Of a stretch of 64,000 bases of DNA, positions 11,251-21,379 are shown piece by piece (the first letter of the stretch is position 1; each line of letters begins with the position of its first letter). Made by a program: the position numbers and the translations under genes. The stretch is from Lachnospiraceae bacterium. Lineage in GTDB: Bacteria > Bacillota > Clostridia > Lachnospirales > Lachnospiraceae. The stretch is from positions 34,792-98,791 of the forward strand of contig JAEEJA010000019.1 in the NCBI GenBank assembly GCA_016281605.1, written 5' to 3'. Under the pieces are notes generated by a model. It had not been told where the DNA came from, ran no database searches, and saw only the letters and a list, made by a program, of their open reading frames with translations.

Positions 11251-12879
11251 ATGTATCAATGTGAAAAATGTGGTGGAGAGCTTCGCTACAACATAGACAA
11301 GAAAAACATGAAATGTCAGTCATGCAGTTCTCTTTACTCTCCCTATGCGGTAGCAAAAGAGGAGGATGCAGAAGAAAGTGTGGGTAATAACGACGAAATG
11401 CTTATTAATGTATATCGTTGTCCGCAGTGTGGAGCGCAGATTCTTTCGGAAGATCAGGATGTAGCCGGCTTTTGCAGCTATTGTGCATCATCCGTGATAC
11501 TGGAGAAAAAGCTGGAAAGAGCTAAAAAGCCAGACTATATCGTTCCTTTTCTTTACAGTAAGGATTACTGTAAGGCAATGTACTTTAATCGTCTTAATAA
11601 AGATATATATGCTCCTTCAGATCTCAAAAATCCCGACGGAATCGAAGCTGTTAGAGGTATATACATGCCCTACTGGATTTATAAATTCAAGCAGTCAGGG
11701 TACTTAACTCTCAGTGCTACAGAGAAAAAGGATTATATATCAAAAGAACAAAATAAAAACTCAGGACAGTACTATACCTTCAATGCGGCTCTTCATGCGG
11801 AGTATGACGGAGTGGCACACGACGCTTCATCTACATATCCGGATTTTATAAGCGAAAGACTTGGAACTTACGATGTATATGATAACATGAAGGAGTTTAC
11901 TCCTGCATACTTATGCGGATTCTATGCTGATTCAGCCGACATAGGAAGCATTAATTATCAGTCATACGAAGCGGAGTGCTGTAAAGAACTTTCGGCAAAT
12001 AGAATAAGAGACAGAATATCACAGACCCATAATTTGATTTCGTCAAATGCCGAAATAAGAAAGCAAATCAAGTCAGAAACCCTAGAAACAAGGATGGCAC
12101 TCTTCCCGGTATGGTTTTTATCTTTCAGAAGGCATAAAAGAATGGCTTACGTTGCCATGAACGGACAGTCGGGAAGACTCCTTGCGGATATCCCCATATC
12201 CATCAGAAAATATCTGTTATTCAGCTTTTTGTTAACTATACCTTTGTTTTTATTATTTTACTTTATGCCGATTCATTCTAATACAGTTATGCTCCTTTCT
12301 GTAATTGCTATGACCCTGGTGGTTCAGCTTGTCTATAATAAAGAGCTTAAGTGGATTATGAAGAGAGACTTAATGATTGATGACGTGGGTCGAAAAATGC
12401 GGAAAAATAAAACTCTTGTCAAGGTTATGGATGATAGTCCCGATATAGAATCTATAGCAGGGATGATATCCGGAGGAAAACAAAACATAGGGCCATCTAT
12501 ATTATATACCTTTTTAATGATAATAGCGGCTATTGCACCCAATATGTGGACTTTGAATTTACATGTGGGCACAAGCTCCTTTTTATCTAAGCTTATGATA
12601 GGCATATATATTATAACAGTGGTTTCATCTGTTTTGATTTTCAGAAAAACCATAAGGCTTAAAAAAGGTAATAAGCGATTTGGTTTTATACTCTCAACCA
12701 TAGGAATCTTTGGTTGTGGCAATATAGTAGTTAAGCATACGGCAGAAGAAAGCCAATATGTAGTCGGTGCATTTATATGTATTATAGCGGTTATAGTACT
12801 GATTGTGGATCTTTTCCTGAATTATAATATGTTTGTAACTCAAAAAATCCCACAATTGGATTCAAGAAATAAGTGGTAA
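11251..12879 (+). CDS. Zinc-ribbon-containing membrane protein of unknown function
   Basis: Paired CxxC motifs (CEKCGG...CQSC; CPQCGA...CSYC) then several C-terminal TM segments. Confidence 0.75.
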   Translation: MYQCEKCGGELRYNIDKKNMKCQSCSSLYSPYAVAKEEDAEESVGNNDEMLINVYRCPQCGAQILSEDQDVAGFCSYCASSVILEKKLERAKKPDYIVPFLYSKDYCKAMYFNRLNKDIYAPSDLKNPDGIEAVRGIYMPYWIYKFKQSGYLTLSATEKKDYISKEQNKNSGQYYTFNAALHAEYDGVAHDASSTYPDFISERLGTYDVYDNMKEFTPAYLCGFYADSADIGSINYQSYEAECCKELSANRIRDRISQTHNLISSNAEIRKQIKSETLETRMALFPVWFLSFRRHKRMAYVAMNGQSGRLLADIPISIRKYLLFSFLLTIPLFLLFYFMPIHSNTVMLLSVIAMTLVVQLVYNKELKWIMKRDLMIDDVGRKMRKNKTLVKVMDDSPDIESIAGMISGGKQNIGPSILYTFLMIIAAIAPNMWTLNLHVGTSSFLSKLMIGIYIITVVSSVLIFRKTIRLKKGNKRFGFILSTIGIFGCGNIVVKHTAEESQYVVGAFICIIAVIVLIVDLFLNYNMFVTQKIPQLDSRNKW

Positions 12880-12901
12880 ATGTATAGAAAGAGAGGTAAA
12901 T

Positions 12902-13114
12902 ATGGTACATTTTTTCGGGAGTCTGTTTTTGGCTATTATGCTATCGTTGGTTATTAATTTTCTAATGGCAAGAAGTTTGTCTATGTCTAAGGAAGTTGAT
13001 GAAAAAGAGAAGATAACAAAAACTAAAAATTCATTAGAACTGAGTGGACAGATATTCAGACCTTCGAATCCTCTAGGTAAGGTTGCACAGAAATTCACGG
13101 ATAGATTCAAGTAG
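12902..13114 (+). CDS. Small single-pass membrane protein
   Basis: 70 aa; N-terminal hydrophobic helix; follows 11251-12879 by 22 bp. Confidence 0.55.
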   Translation: MVHFFGSLFLAIMLSLVINFLMARSLSMSKEVDEKEKITKTKNSLELSGQIFRPSNPLGKVAQKFTDRFK

Positions 13115-13210
13115 AATAAAGGTTTGCAATATATTGACAATTGATATAAAATATTGACTTATCTTAAATAATAAAGATAGAAATAAAATGCAATTTAGAA
13201 GGAGGCATAT

Positions 13211-14458
13211 ATGTCATATATAGATGAACTTGGTAAAAAGGCTCTTAAAGCTAAGCAGAGCATAATGACAGCATCTACGGACGAAAAGAACAAGATACTA
13301 AGAGCGATAGCTGCTAAGCTTGTGGAGAGAAGTTCTGAGATAATCAGGATAAATGAAGAAGAAGTTAAGAGAGCGGCCGACAGGGGTACATCTGGACCTA
13401 TGCTTGACAGATTGAAGCTTGATGAAGGTCGTATAAAGGGAATGTCAGATGCATGTATAGAGCTTGTTAATCTCGAAGACCCGGTTTACGAGGTTGTGGG
13501 AGGTACTAAGAGACCAAATGGCATGAGAATTACAAAGGTGAGAGTACCTATGGGCGTTATAGGTATCATATTCGAGTCCAGACCCAATGTTACAGTGGAT
13601 GCTGCTACACTTTGTATAAAGAGTGGTAATGCAACTATATTGAGAGGCGGAAGTGAAGCAATCGAAACCAATAAATGTCTTATGGATATCATGAGAGAAG
13701 CGGTTTCGGAGTGTGGTTTTAATCCGGATATAGTTCAGCTTGTAACAGAGACTTCCCATGAGGTATCAGCAGAGCTTATGAAGGCAAACGATTACCTTGA
13801 CCTTTTGATTCCCAGAGGTGGATATCGCCTTATAAATGCTGTGGTACAAAATGCTACTGTTCCTGTAATTGAGACCGGTACAGGTAATTGTCATATCTAT
13901 ATTGATGCTACAGCAGATATCGATATGGCTGTCAATATAACAAATAACGGTAAGACTCAGAGACCGGGAGTTTGCAATGCTCTTGAAACCTGTCTCGTAT
14001 CAGAGGAAATTGCCGACACTTTTTTACCTGCTCTTAAGGAAAAGCTTGATGAGCATAATGTAGAAATAAGAGGATGCGAAAGAACTAAGGCAATACTTGG
14101 AGAATCTGTCGTAGATGCTACAGATGAGGATTATGCTACAGAGTTCCTTGATTACATTATAAGCATAAAGGTTGTTAAGGATGTTTATGAGGCAGTAGAG
14201 CATATATCTAAGTACTCTACAGGTCACTCAGAGTGCATTATAACAAATGATTATAAAAATGCATGTGTATTTCAGCAGACAGTTGATTCTGCTTGTGTTT
14301 ACGTAAATTGTTCAACCAGATTTACAGACGGAGGTGAATTTGGACTTGGAGCTGAGATAGGTATATCTACTCAAAAGCTTCATGCCAGGGGACCTATGGG
14401 ACTTAAAGAGTTAACAACAATCAAGTTTTTGATAGAGGGAACCGGTCAGATAAGATAA
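13211..14458 (+). CDS. proA: Gamma-glutamyl phosphate reductase
   Basis: GVIGIIFESRPNVTVDAATLCIKSGNATILRGGSEA and FTDGGEFGLGAEIGISTQKLHARGPMGL motifs; AGGAGG RBS. Confidence 0.97.
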   Translation: MSYIDELGKKALKAKQSIMTASTDEKNKILRAIAAKLVERSSEIIRINEEEVKRAADRGTSGPMLDRLKLDEGRIKGMSDACIELVNLEDPVYEVVGGTKRPNGMRITKVRVPMGVIGIIFESRPNVTVDAATLCIKSGNATILRGGSEAIETNKCLMDIMREAVSECGFNPDIVQLVTETSHEVSAELMKANDYLDLLIPRGGYRLINAVVQNATVPVIETGTGNCHIYIDATADIDMAVNITNNGKTQRPGVCNALETCLVSEEIADTFLPALKEKLDEHNVEIRGCERTKAILGESVVDATDEDYATEFLDYIISIKVVKDVYEAVEHISKYSTGHSECIITNDYKNACVFQQTVDSACVYVNCSTRFTDGGEFGLGAEIGISTQKLHARGPMGLKELTTIKFLIEGTGQIR

Positions 14459-14476
14459 AAAACGGAGTTTATAATT

Positions 14477-15589
14477 ATGAGTACATTTGATGTAGAGCTT
14501 AAAAGGGTTGTTGATGACAGCTATGAGATAGAAACAGGTTATGAGCTTTCCGGAAAGCTTATAAGCGACTTACGAAAGGGACTTGTAGGCAAGATAAAGA
14601 AGTTTGCAGTCATTACGGACAGTGTAGTAGAGGAGCTTTATGCAAGACATATACATAAGCTGCTTTTGGATGAAGGTTACAGCTCCGAACTCTTTGTGTT
14701 TCCGGCAGGAGAGAAGAGCAAGGTTCGTTCGACCAAAGAAATGATTGAGGACGCCATGCTTGAAAAGGAATACAGGAGAGATTGCTGTATAATAGCTGTA
14801 GGCGGAGGAGTTGTTACAGATTTAGCCGGATTTATCGCCGGTACATTTGCCAGAGGGGTTCCTTTTATAAACTATGCAACCACACTTCTTGCGGCGGCAG
14901 ATGCATCGGTAGGTGGAAAGACAGCGGTTGATACACCGAGAGCAACTAACCTGATAGGTCTTTTCAATCAGCCTAAAAAAGTATATATAGATATTGCAAC
15001 ATGGAAGACTCTTCCGAAGAATCAGATTTCAAGCGGCCTTGCAGAAACCATTAAACACGCATGCATGGCAGATGAAGAATTTTTTAACTATCTTGAGAAA
15101 AATATGGATAGTATCTTAAAGCTTGAAAAGGAGGCATGCGACCACATATCATACAAGAATTGTGAGATTAAGTATAAGGTTGTTATGAAGGATGAGAAGG
15201 AGAGTGGCCTTAGAGAAATACTTAATCTTGGACATACAGTGGGAAGAGCAATAGAGACCTGCAGTGATTATCGACTTCTTCACGGAGAAGCTGTTTCTAT
15301 AGGACTTGTGGCTCAGACTCACCTTTCCAGAAAGCTTGGGTACATGGATGACAGTCAGGTTGTGAGAGTGAGAGAATTACTTAAGAAAGCAGCTCTTCCG
15401 ATTGAAATACCTGATTATATCGATAAAGATGAACTTTTGGAAAAGCTTTATACCGATAAAAAGGTAAGGGACTCTAAATTAAGATTTGTGGTCCAGTATG
15501 GAATCGGAAGTATGGTAGAGTTTGATAAAAATGATTTTGGAATTTCGGTTTCTAAAGAAGAAGCAAGTGAAATATTAGATGAAATATGA
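14477..15589 (+). CDS. aroB: 3-dehydroquinate synthase
   Basis: AVGGGVVTDLAGFIAGTFARGVPFINYATTLLAAADASVGGKTAVD; LNLGHTVGRAIE. Confidence 0.96.
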   Translation: MSTFDVELKRVVDDSYEIETGYELSGKLISDLRKGLVGKIKKFAVITDSVVEELYARHIHKLLLDEGYSSELFVFPAGEKSKVRSTKEMIEDAMLEKEYRRDCCIIAVGGGVVTDLAGFIAGTFARGVPFINYATTLLAAADASVGGKTAVDTPRATNLIGLFNQPKKVYIDIATWKTLPKNQISSGLAETIKHACMADEEFFNYLEKNMDSILKLEKEACDHISYKNCEIKYKVVMKDEKESGLREILNLGHTVGRAIETCSDYRLLHGEAVSIGLVAQTHLSRKLGYMDDSQVVRVRELLKKAALPIEIPDYIDKDELLEKLYTDKKVRDSKLRFVVQYGIGSMVEFDKNDFGISVSKEEASEILDEI

Positions 15590-15637
15590 TATTATATATT
15601 ATCGTAATAACCTTTTTTATAATTGGAGGAATTAATT

Positions 15638-16198
15638 ATGGCAGATGTTTATATTTTTCTAGCAGAGGGACATGAAGAAGTTGAGATGTTAACGGTTGTT
15701 GACATGCTTAGAAGAGCCGGAATATCGATTGATATGGTTTCCATAACAGGTGATCGTAAGGTTACAGGATCCCATAACATTACATTTGTGGCTGACAGAA
15801 CCCTTGAAGAAGTAACAGATGAAGATTTTTCTGATGCTAGGATGTTGGTTCTTCCCGGTGGTATGCCGGGAACACTGAATCTTAAGGATTGTAAGAGACT
15901 TACTGATAAGATACTTAAGTTCGATGAAGCAGGAAAGGGACTTGCAGCGGTTTGTGCAGCACCTACCGTATTTGGTGGACTTGGTATACTTGAAGGACGC
16001 CATGCAACATGCTATCCGGGTATGGAGGGCGACCTTACAGGTGCTATAGCATCAGAGGATGATGTAGTGGTAGATGATTATATCATTACAAGCAGAGGTA
16101 TGGGAACCTGTATAGATTTTGCAGGTGAGATAATAGCATTTCTCATCAACAGGGAGACTGCAGACAGAATCAAAAAGAGCATCGTTTATAAGAAATAA
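15638..16198 (+). CDS. DJ-1/PfpI family protein
   Basis: FLAEGHEEVEMLTVVDMLRRAGI, nucleophile region AAVCAAPTVFGGLG; ggagg RBS before ATG 15638. Confidence 0.92.
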   Translation: MADVYIFLAEGHEEVEMLTVVDMLRRAGISIDMVSITGDRKVTGSHNITFVADRTLEEVTDEDFSDARMLVLPGGMPGTLNLKDCKRLTDKILKFDEAGKGLAAVCAAPTVFGGLGILEGRHATCYPGMEGDLTGAIASEDDVVVDDYIITSRGMGTCIDFAGEIIAFLINRETADRIKKSIVYKK

Positions 16199-16225
16199 TA
16201 TATTAAAAACAGGAGGTTTATAATT

Positions 16226-16528
16226 ATGGTTAAGCACGTAGTACTATGGAAATTCAAGGATTCACTTACAGAAGTTGAGAAGGATGGTATCAAGAACGAT
16301 ATCAAGAGAAGACTCCAGAATCTTAACGGACAGATTGAGGGTGTTAATTCCATTGAGGTTCACACAGAAGGTCTTGAAAGCAGCAATATGGATGTTATGG
16401 CTGAGTGTGAACTTGCAAACAAGGAAGCACTTGTAAGGTATAATGGAAGTCCTGAGCACCAGAAGATTAAGGACGAGAGCATAACTCCATATATGGAATC
16501 GAGAAATGTGTTTGATTGGGTTGATTGA
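16226..16528 (+). CDS. Dabb (stress-responsive A/B barrel) domain protein
   Basis: MVKHVVLWKFKD N-terminus and small single-domain length typical of the Dabb family. Confidence 0.85.
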   Translation: MVKHVVLWKFKDSLTEVEKDGIKNDIKRRLQNLNGQIEGVNSIEVHTEGLESSNMDVMAECELANKEALVRYNGSPEHQKIKDESITPYMESRNVFDWVD

Positions 16529-16558
16529 TTTTTATTTTCGTAATAATATAAAAAAGGT

Positions 16559-16586
16559 TTGCAAAATACTAAAAATAGTGTATAAT
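16559..16586 (+). promoter_or_regulatory. Sigma-A promoter
   Basis: TTGCAA, 16 bp spacer, TATAAT upstream of the 16623 gene. Confidence 0.65.
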
Positions 16587-16622
16587 TAATATAACTTTTT
16601 GAGGAAGAGGGGTACATAAACA

Positions 16623-17204
16623 TTGGCAAAGAATATTTATGATCAGAGTTCAGATAATGACGAAATTGAGAGCGAAAAGGAATACGAAGAGCAAAACCAG
16701 GTGCCTGATTTAGGCAGTATTAATGCTACTAATGTATTCAGTCAAGGTATCTTAAAGGATGACCTTACTGCAAAGGAAAAGGATATTGCTCAGCAGGTAT
16801 GGGAATTTGTTCGTGAGTTCTCTCTTCCTGCAGATAAGGGTGGTATTACTGATGCAGAGAGACTTGAGGCATTTTCAAGTGCGAGTCCTATGGACATCTT
16901 CTCAAGTTTCAAGGATTTTGACAGCATCAAATCTAAGATTATTCAGTGGGATGCTGACAGCATCAAGCAGAATGATGTTATACAGAACAAGACCAAGGGT
17001 GAGATTGGTGTTGTTTTGAAGAAGTTTTATGTTAATGACCTTAATGGATATCTTACAAAGTATCAGGTATTTACTGAGGGCGGAATCTTTGCTATCTGGG
17101 AGTCAAGCGAGATTGGAAAAACTGATACAGCTATAGAGGGTGCTGATGAAGTATTCGGAAAGATCGTTGATCAGTTGAAGGACGTTAAGGATTCCATGAG
17201 ATAA
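16623..17204 (+). CDS. Hypothetical protein (193 aa)
   Basis: TTG start after a purine-rich RBS-like stretch; own promoter and terminator; no recognised domain. Confidence 0.7.
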   Translation: MAKNIYDQSSDNDEIESEKEYEEQNQVPDLGSINATNVFSQGILKDDLTAKEKDIAQQVWEFVREFSLPADKGGITDAERLEAFSSASPMDIFSSFKDFDSIKSKIIQWDADSIKQNDVIQNKTKGEIGVVLKKFYVNDLNGYLTKYQVFTEGGIFAIWESSEIGKTDTAIEGADEVFGKIVDQLKDVKDSMR

Positions 17205-17252
17205 TTTTATCATGTGAAGCAAAGAAAAGTTAAATATTTTATGAATTCTGAA

Positions 17253-17280
17253 ATCGGGCACTTGTGTGCCCGGTTTTTTC
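17253..17280 (+). terminator. Rho-independent terminator
   Basis: cgggcac-ttg-tgtgcccg followed by TTTTTT. Confidence 0.85.
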
Positions 17281-17327
17281 ATGTTATACTGTCAAACGTT
17301 GCTACAATATAAAGGATAAGAGATAAC

Positions 17328-19085
17328 ATGATTAAGTATAGATTAAAAAGAAGTATTACAGCTATTATGATAGCGTGTATGACCATTAGCAGTTCGTGCA
17401 TCCCGGCTGCTGATTCTCTGGCAGGGATGATAAATACTGCTTCAGAGGGTGAAGATATTAATAAAGACGCAATTTATGATGATTCAGATGTAGATGTAGC
17501 CGGTGAAGCTGACAGTAAGTTCATTATTCCTAAGGAAAAGAGTAAATATACCTTAAAGTACGATGACAGACTGACATTTGAAGAGAAGATAGAAAGAGTC
17601 GAAACAAAATCGGTAGATTCGTATAAGGTATCTTCACAGGAAAAAGATACAGAAGTAGTAAAGATTGATGAAAATGATAAGAATAAGCTAATTGCTACCG
17701 GTTGTGGTAAGGCAGAGGTTTTCCTTGCTTCGGGAGAAAAGAAAAAAATCAAGGTTAAGCCTGCCAGCATTAGTCTTGTTCTCATGGTCGGACAAAGTAA
17801 TATGGAGGGAAGCCCCAGTAATAAAGATATTATAATCCAGTACCAGCAGCAGTATATACTAAATGAAGAGGGGACGGTTTACAATACCTACGGTCCGAGT
17901 AATGGTTGGCATGCCAGGTATATCGGTAATTTTTCCGGTAATTCAGGATATCTGACAAAGGGTAGTGCAGGTGATTTTGTTCCTGATACTCTTACGGATA
18001 ATACAAGTGATAAGGAATGGGAGCATACCAACAATATCACAGATGCTCCGGGAGCGGTTGGTAAGACCGGTATAGACAGTGCATTTGCAAGTGAATGGTA
18101 TGACAAAACAGGTGAAAAAATATGGGTTGTTAATGCCGCACATGCAGGAAGTTCTATAACTTCATGGGATCCAAAATCAGGAAAAAACAATAACTTCTGG
18201 GAATCAGTTGCCCTCTATAAGGAATGTGAAAAGACATTAAATAAAGAGATTGAAGCCGGTCATTATAAGTTATCTTCTAAGGGATATATGTGGATGCAGG
18301 GTGAAGAGGACCATAAGATGAGCTTTGACAAATATTTAAAGCTATTTACACGTATGCATAAAAAGTATAAGGATGAGCTCAAGGGAAGTAAAAACTCTGC
18401 ATACAAAAATGTTTATAAGGATATAGATTTTGGTGGAGTTCTTATGGTAAGAGCGCATAAGAAACCTACCAGTATGATAGACCTATTATTGACAGGCCCA
18501 AGAAAAGCACTTTACTACATGTGTCAGTCAAACAAAGCAGAGTACAAGGATGTTTACCTTGCAAGTCAGCTTTCAGAAGTCTGGACAACTAATTCCGGAG
18601 TAAAGAATTACTTTAAAGAAAAGTATGGCAATACTAAGAAGTATGCAGAAAGAAACTATATGAGATCTGTTCAGCAGATGCCTACCAATCTTTCGCAGAT
18701 ACATTACACTATTCATTATTCACAGCTTGGTTACAATGAGTTAGGTAAGGATGCAGCCAAGAACATTCTTTATGCATCAGGTATTAAGAGTGCTCCAAAA
18801 AAAGGCGGTAAGGTTTCTCTTAAGATAGTTTCAGATGATGGATATACCAGTGCTTCTGAGCTGGAAAGCACTGAGTTATCATCCAACATGACCTTGCTTT
18901 GTAAGGTTTTCCCAACATGGAGAACTAAGAGTCTTTCGGTAGAGTATGATTCCTCCAGGCTGTCATACAGCAATCTGACAGCTAATTATAATCTTTCCGG
19001 AATACCTATTACATCAGCAGGAAGTGAGTATTCAATAAAGTATAAGGTTAAAGGTGGTAGTAAGAGCTACTCACCTGCTGGTTAA
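17328..19085 (+). CDS. Secreted SGNH/SASA-type carbohydrate esterase with N-terminal Ig-like domain
   Basis: Signal peptide; nucleophile block MVGQSNMEG; WMQGEEDH; C-terminal HYTIHYSQLGYNELGKDAAK. Confidence 0.85.
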   Translation: MIKYRLKRSITAIMIACMTISSSCIPAADSLAGMINTASEGEDINKDAIYDDSDVDVAGEADSKFIIPKEKSKYTLKYDDRLTFEEKIERVETKSVDSYKVSSQEKDTEVVKIDENDKNKLIATGCGKAEVFLASGEKKKIKVKPASISLVLMVGQSNMEGSPSNKDIIIQYQQQYILNEEGTVYNTYGPSNGWHARYIGNFSGNSGYLTKGSAGDFVPDTLTDNTSDKEWEHTNNITDAPGAVGKTGIDSAFASEWYDKTGEKIWVVNAAHAGSSITSWDPKSGKNNNFWESVALYKECEKTLNKEIEAGHYKLSSKGYMWMQGEEDHKMSFDKYLKLFTRMHKKYKDELKGSKNSAYKNVYKDIDFGGVLMVRAHKKPTSMIDLLLTGPRKALYYMCQSNKAEYKDVYLASQLSEVWTTNSGVKNYFKEKYGNTKKYAERNYMRSVQQMPTNLSQIHYTIHYSQLGYNELGKDAAKNILYASGIKSAPKKGGKVSLKIVSDDGYTSASELESTELSSNMTLLCKVFPTWRTKSLSVEYDSSRLSYSNLTANYNLSGIPITSAGSEYSIKYKVKGGSKSYSPAG

Positions 19086-19112
19086 GTTAGGCTCATTTAA
19101 AGTCTGACAGAT

Positions 19113-19166
19113 AAAAAAGCTGAGTCAATGTGAATTGATATATATCAATCGATGACTCAGCTTTTC
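19113..19166. terminator. Bidirectional terminator between convergent genes
   Basis: AAAAAGCTGAGTCA...TGACTCAGCTTTT enclosing a perfect inner palindrome ATTGATATATATCAAT. Confidence 0.85.
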
Positions 19167-19174
19167 TTAGTATT

Positions 19175-20320
19175 CTAATCTGTTTTCTTTATTTCTTCAC
19201 GTTTCTTCCCGATAAGGAAAGGACAATATGAATTTACAAATTGTATAACCCCCGCAGTCAGAAGCATCAGTTGAAGCAGTACAAAGAAGCATGCCCAAAG
19301 GTAGTTTGTATCGTAGTGCTTTGGTATGTATACATATCTTCTCCATCCGAGGAAGATGACAGCTTTAAAACCGAGAGCTGTATGAGTACACATTACTATA
19401 AGGCTGTTTTTGCCCCAGTATGAAAGTCCTTTAAGAGATACATATTGTGTTATGGCGTCCAAAAGAAAGATAGCTCCCATAGAACCTATGATTCCACAGA
19501 TATAGAATAATGGAATCACAGTGCCTTCTTTCAGTGTATTAATATCCACATGGTCATTTAACTGTGACAGCGGGATGTTAACAGCTGTAAGTAGTATACC
19601 CAAACCTAGTTTTATCTTTATGTTATCTAAACGCTTATAAAATGTGTATATTATGTATCCTGCACCTAAAAACCATGTAGCTAAAAGGCCTTTTCCAACA
19701 GCGTACGCCCATCTTGAAAATGCTTCATAAACGATGGAAGAGTGGCTTGCATGAGCATTGAGCCAGCCTAAGAAATGTTTGAAAAATGTTATGGAAAAAA
19801 CGCCTGCTATAGCATATAGAATCTGTATTGCTTTAGGACATCTAAGAAGAAAGTAAAAAACGATTTCTCCTATAAAGATTGTTGGTAAAAACCATAGTGA
19901 GTGGATTCCCTTTAAGAAGACAGAATCATATATTAATTTTATAACTTCTTTCTTTATTTCAGCAGAAGGAGTGTCTATAAGAGCAAGTCTTCCTGCGTTA
20001 TAGCCCACCGTAAGAATGCTGAATGAAATATAAGCGATTCCCAGATTCTTAAAAAGATTAAAGAGAAATTCTTTAAAGCTTCTCCTCTTGATAGAACCGG
20101 TATAGCTTAAAAGAAATCCTGATATGATGTAAAATATCGATACCTTAAATGATGACATCCAGTTATCAAGTGGATTTGAATAACTAGTAATATGTCCCAT
20201 CATAATCATGATTATACTTAAACCTTTAGCGGCATCAACATAGGATAACCGTTTTGGCTTTTTTTGTCCGAAATCAGCAGTATTAAATTGCTCCGGGTTT
20301 GTTGTACTTGTTTCGTTCAC
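19175..20320 (-). CDS. Acyltransferase family 3 integral membrane protein
   Basis: KRLSYVDAAKGLSIIMIMMGH...SFKVSIFYIISGFLLSY with multiple TM helices; GTG start at 20320 has a ggaggg RBS (the ORF track extends to 20356). Confidence 0.88.
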   Translation of the reverse strand: MNETSTTNPEQFNTADFGQKKPKRLSYVDAAKGLSIIMIMMGHITSYSNPLDNWMSSFKVSIFYIISGFLLSYTGSIKRRSFKEFLFNLFKNLGIAYISFSILTVGYNAGRLALIDTPSAEIKKEVIKLIYDSVFLKGIHSLWFLPTIFIGEIVFYFLLRCPKAIQILYAIAGVFSITFFKHFLGWLNAHASHSSIVYEAFSRWAYAVGKGLLATWFLGAGYIIYTFYKRLDNIKIKLGLGILLTAVNIPLSQLNDHVDINTLKEGTVIPLFYICGIIGSMGAIFLLDAITQYVSLKGLSYWGKNSLIVMCTHTALGFKAVIFLGWRRYVYIPKHYDTNYLWACFFVLLQLMLLTAGVIQFVNSYCPFLIGKKREEIKKTD

Positions 20321-20599
20321 CTTTACCCTCCATGACGAAGCTATTTGATAAAGCATTATCAGTACTTCGACGCTTTACTCAGCTATGATTATACTTTAGA
20401 AAAGAGAAACTTTCAATGTAATTTATGTATTTTTAGTATATTTTTATACACAAAAGAATAATTTTGTGGTATAATCCTAAACATCCGGAGCAGTTTTTCT
20501 ATGAATAATGTGATTGATTGGTTATTATTCAGTCTTTTTCTTTATTATAGAGATAAAAACTGCCTCCAAATATTTATCGCAGAAAGGATGTATTTACTT

Positions 20600-20842
20600 A
20601 TGGAAAAGGAGATATGCAAACGTCTGTGTAAGAAAATCGGGGAAGATGATTTAAAGTCTGCGGGCCTTAGCGAATCCTCTATTGAGTATTTCAAGAGTTA
20701 CGGATATGAGATATGGGAACCGGTGGAGAAGGATAAGTACATATACGTATTTGAACCCGATGACACCAATCACTTGTTTGCTATGGAATTTTTATCATAT
20801 CAGGGTATGGATGAAGCTTTTCAGATTTGGAAAGACTTATAA
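20600..20842 (+). CDS. Hypothetical protein (about 80 aa)
   Basis: ATG at 20600 preceded by aaagga; compact acidic ORF. Confidence 0.6.
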   Translation: MEKEICKRLCKKIGEDDLKSAGLSESSIEYFKSYGYEIWEPVEKDKYIYVFEPDDTNHLFAMEFLSYQGMDEAFQIWKDL

Positions 20843-20886
20843 AAAAGATATTTAATATTTTTGTAAAATAAACTTTATTTTTATCA

Positions 20887-20916
20887 AATTAGATGGTATA
20901 CTACTTATATCTAATT
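20887..20916 (+). promoter_or_regulatory. Extended -10 promoter inside an inverted repeat (candidate autoregulatory operator)
   Basis: AATTAGAT-14 nt-ATCTAATT perfect 8-bp inverted repeat; spacer contains TGGTATACT. Confidence 0.5.
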
Positions 20917-20935
20917 AAAGAAGGACGGTGATCTT

Positions 20936-21379
20936 TTGAAGGTATACATTGATGACTCAGCACTACACAGATTAGTTGATGACAGAAGACTTCCGGAAGT
21001 GAAGTACGATCGCGAGCTTATGGTTATGCTCGTTGAGATTATTGAAAAGGGGAGCATGGATTTTATTGGAAGTGAAGTGCTCAATAACCAGATTAAAGAT
21101 ACTGAGGATGTTTTTAAGAGAACAGTTCTCGAAGTATTATACAGCATGACAAAGGAAGAAGTTAAGGTTACAAGAAATATCTTAGATCGTGCTGAGGAAA
21201 TCAGACGTAAGCTTGTAGGCATTCATTATATTGACAGCCTTCATATAGCTTGTGCAGAGGCCGGTGAAGTTGACGCACTTGTTACGTGTGATACCAGATT
21301 GGTGCTTTTAAGTAAGGGGATTAAGCTTAAAACAAGACTCTTAACCCTGCCACAATGGATGATGGAGGTGCTTAAATAA
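20936..21379 (+). CDS. PIN-domain protein (putative VapC-like ribonuclease)
   Basis: VYIDDSAL, FIGSEVLNNQ, HYIDSLHIACAEAGEVDALVTCDTRL carry the expected acidic positions; TTG start. Confidence 0.8.
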   Translation: MKVYIDDSALHRLVDDRRLPEVKYDRELMVMLVEIIEKGSMDFIGSEVLNNQIKDTEDVFKRTVLEVLYSMTKEEVKVTRNILDRAEEIRRKLVGIHYIDSLHIACAEAGEVDALVTCDTRLVLLSKGIKLKTRLLTLPQWMMEVLK

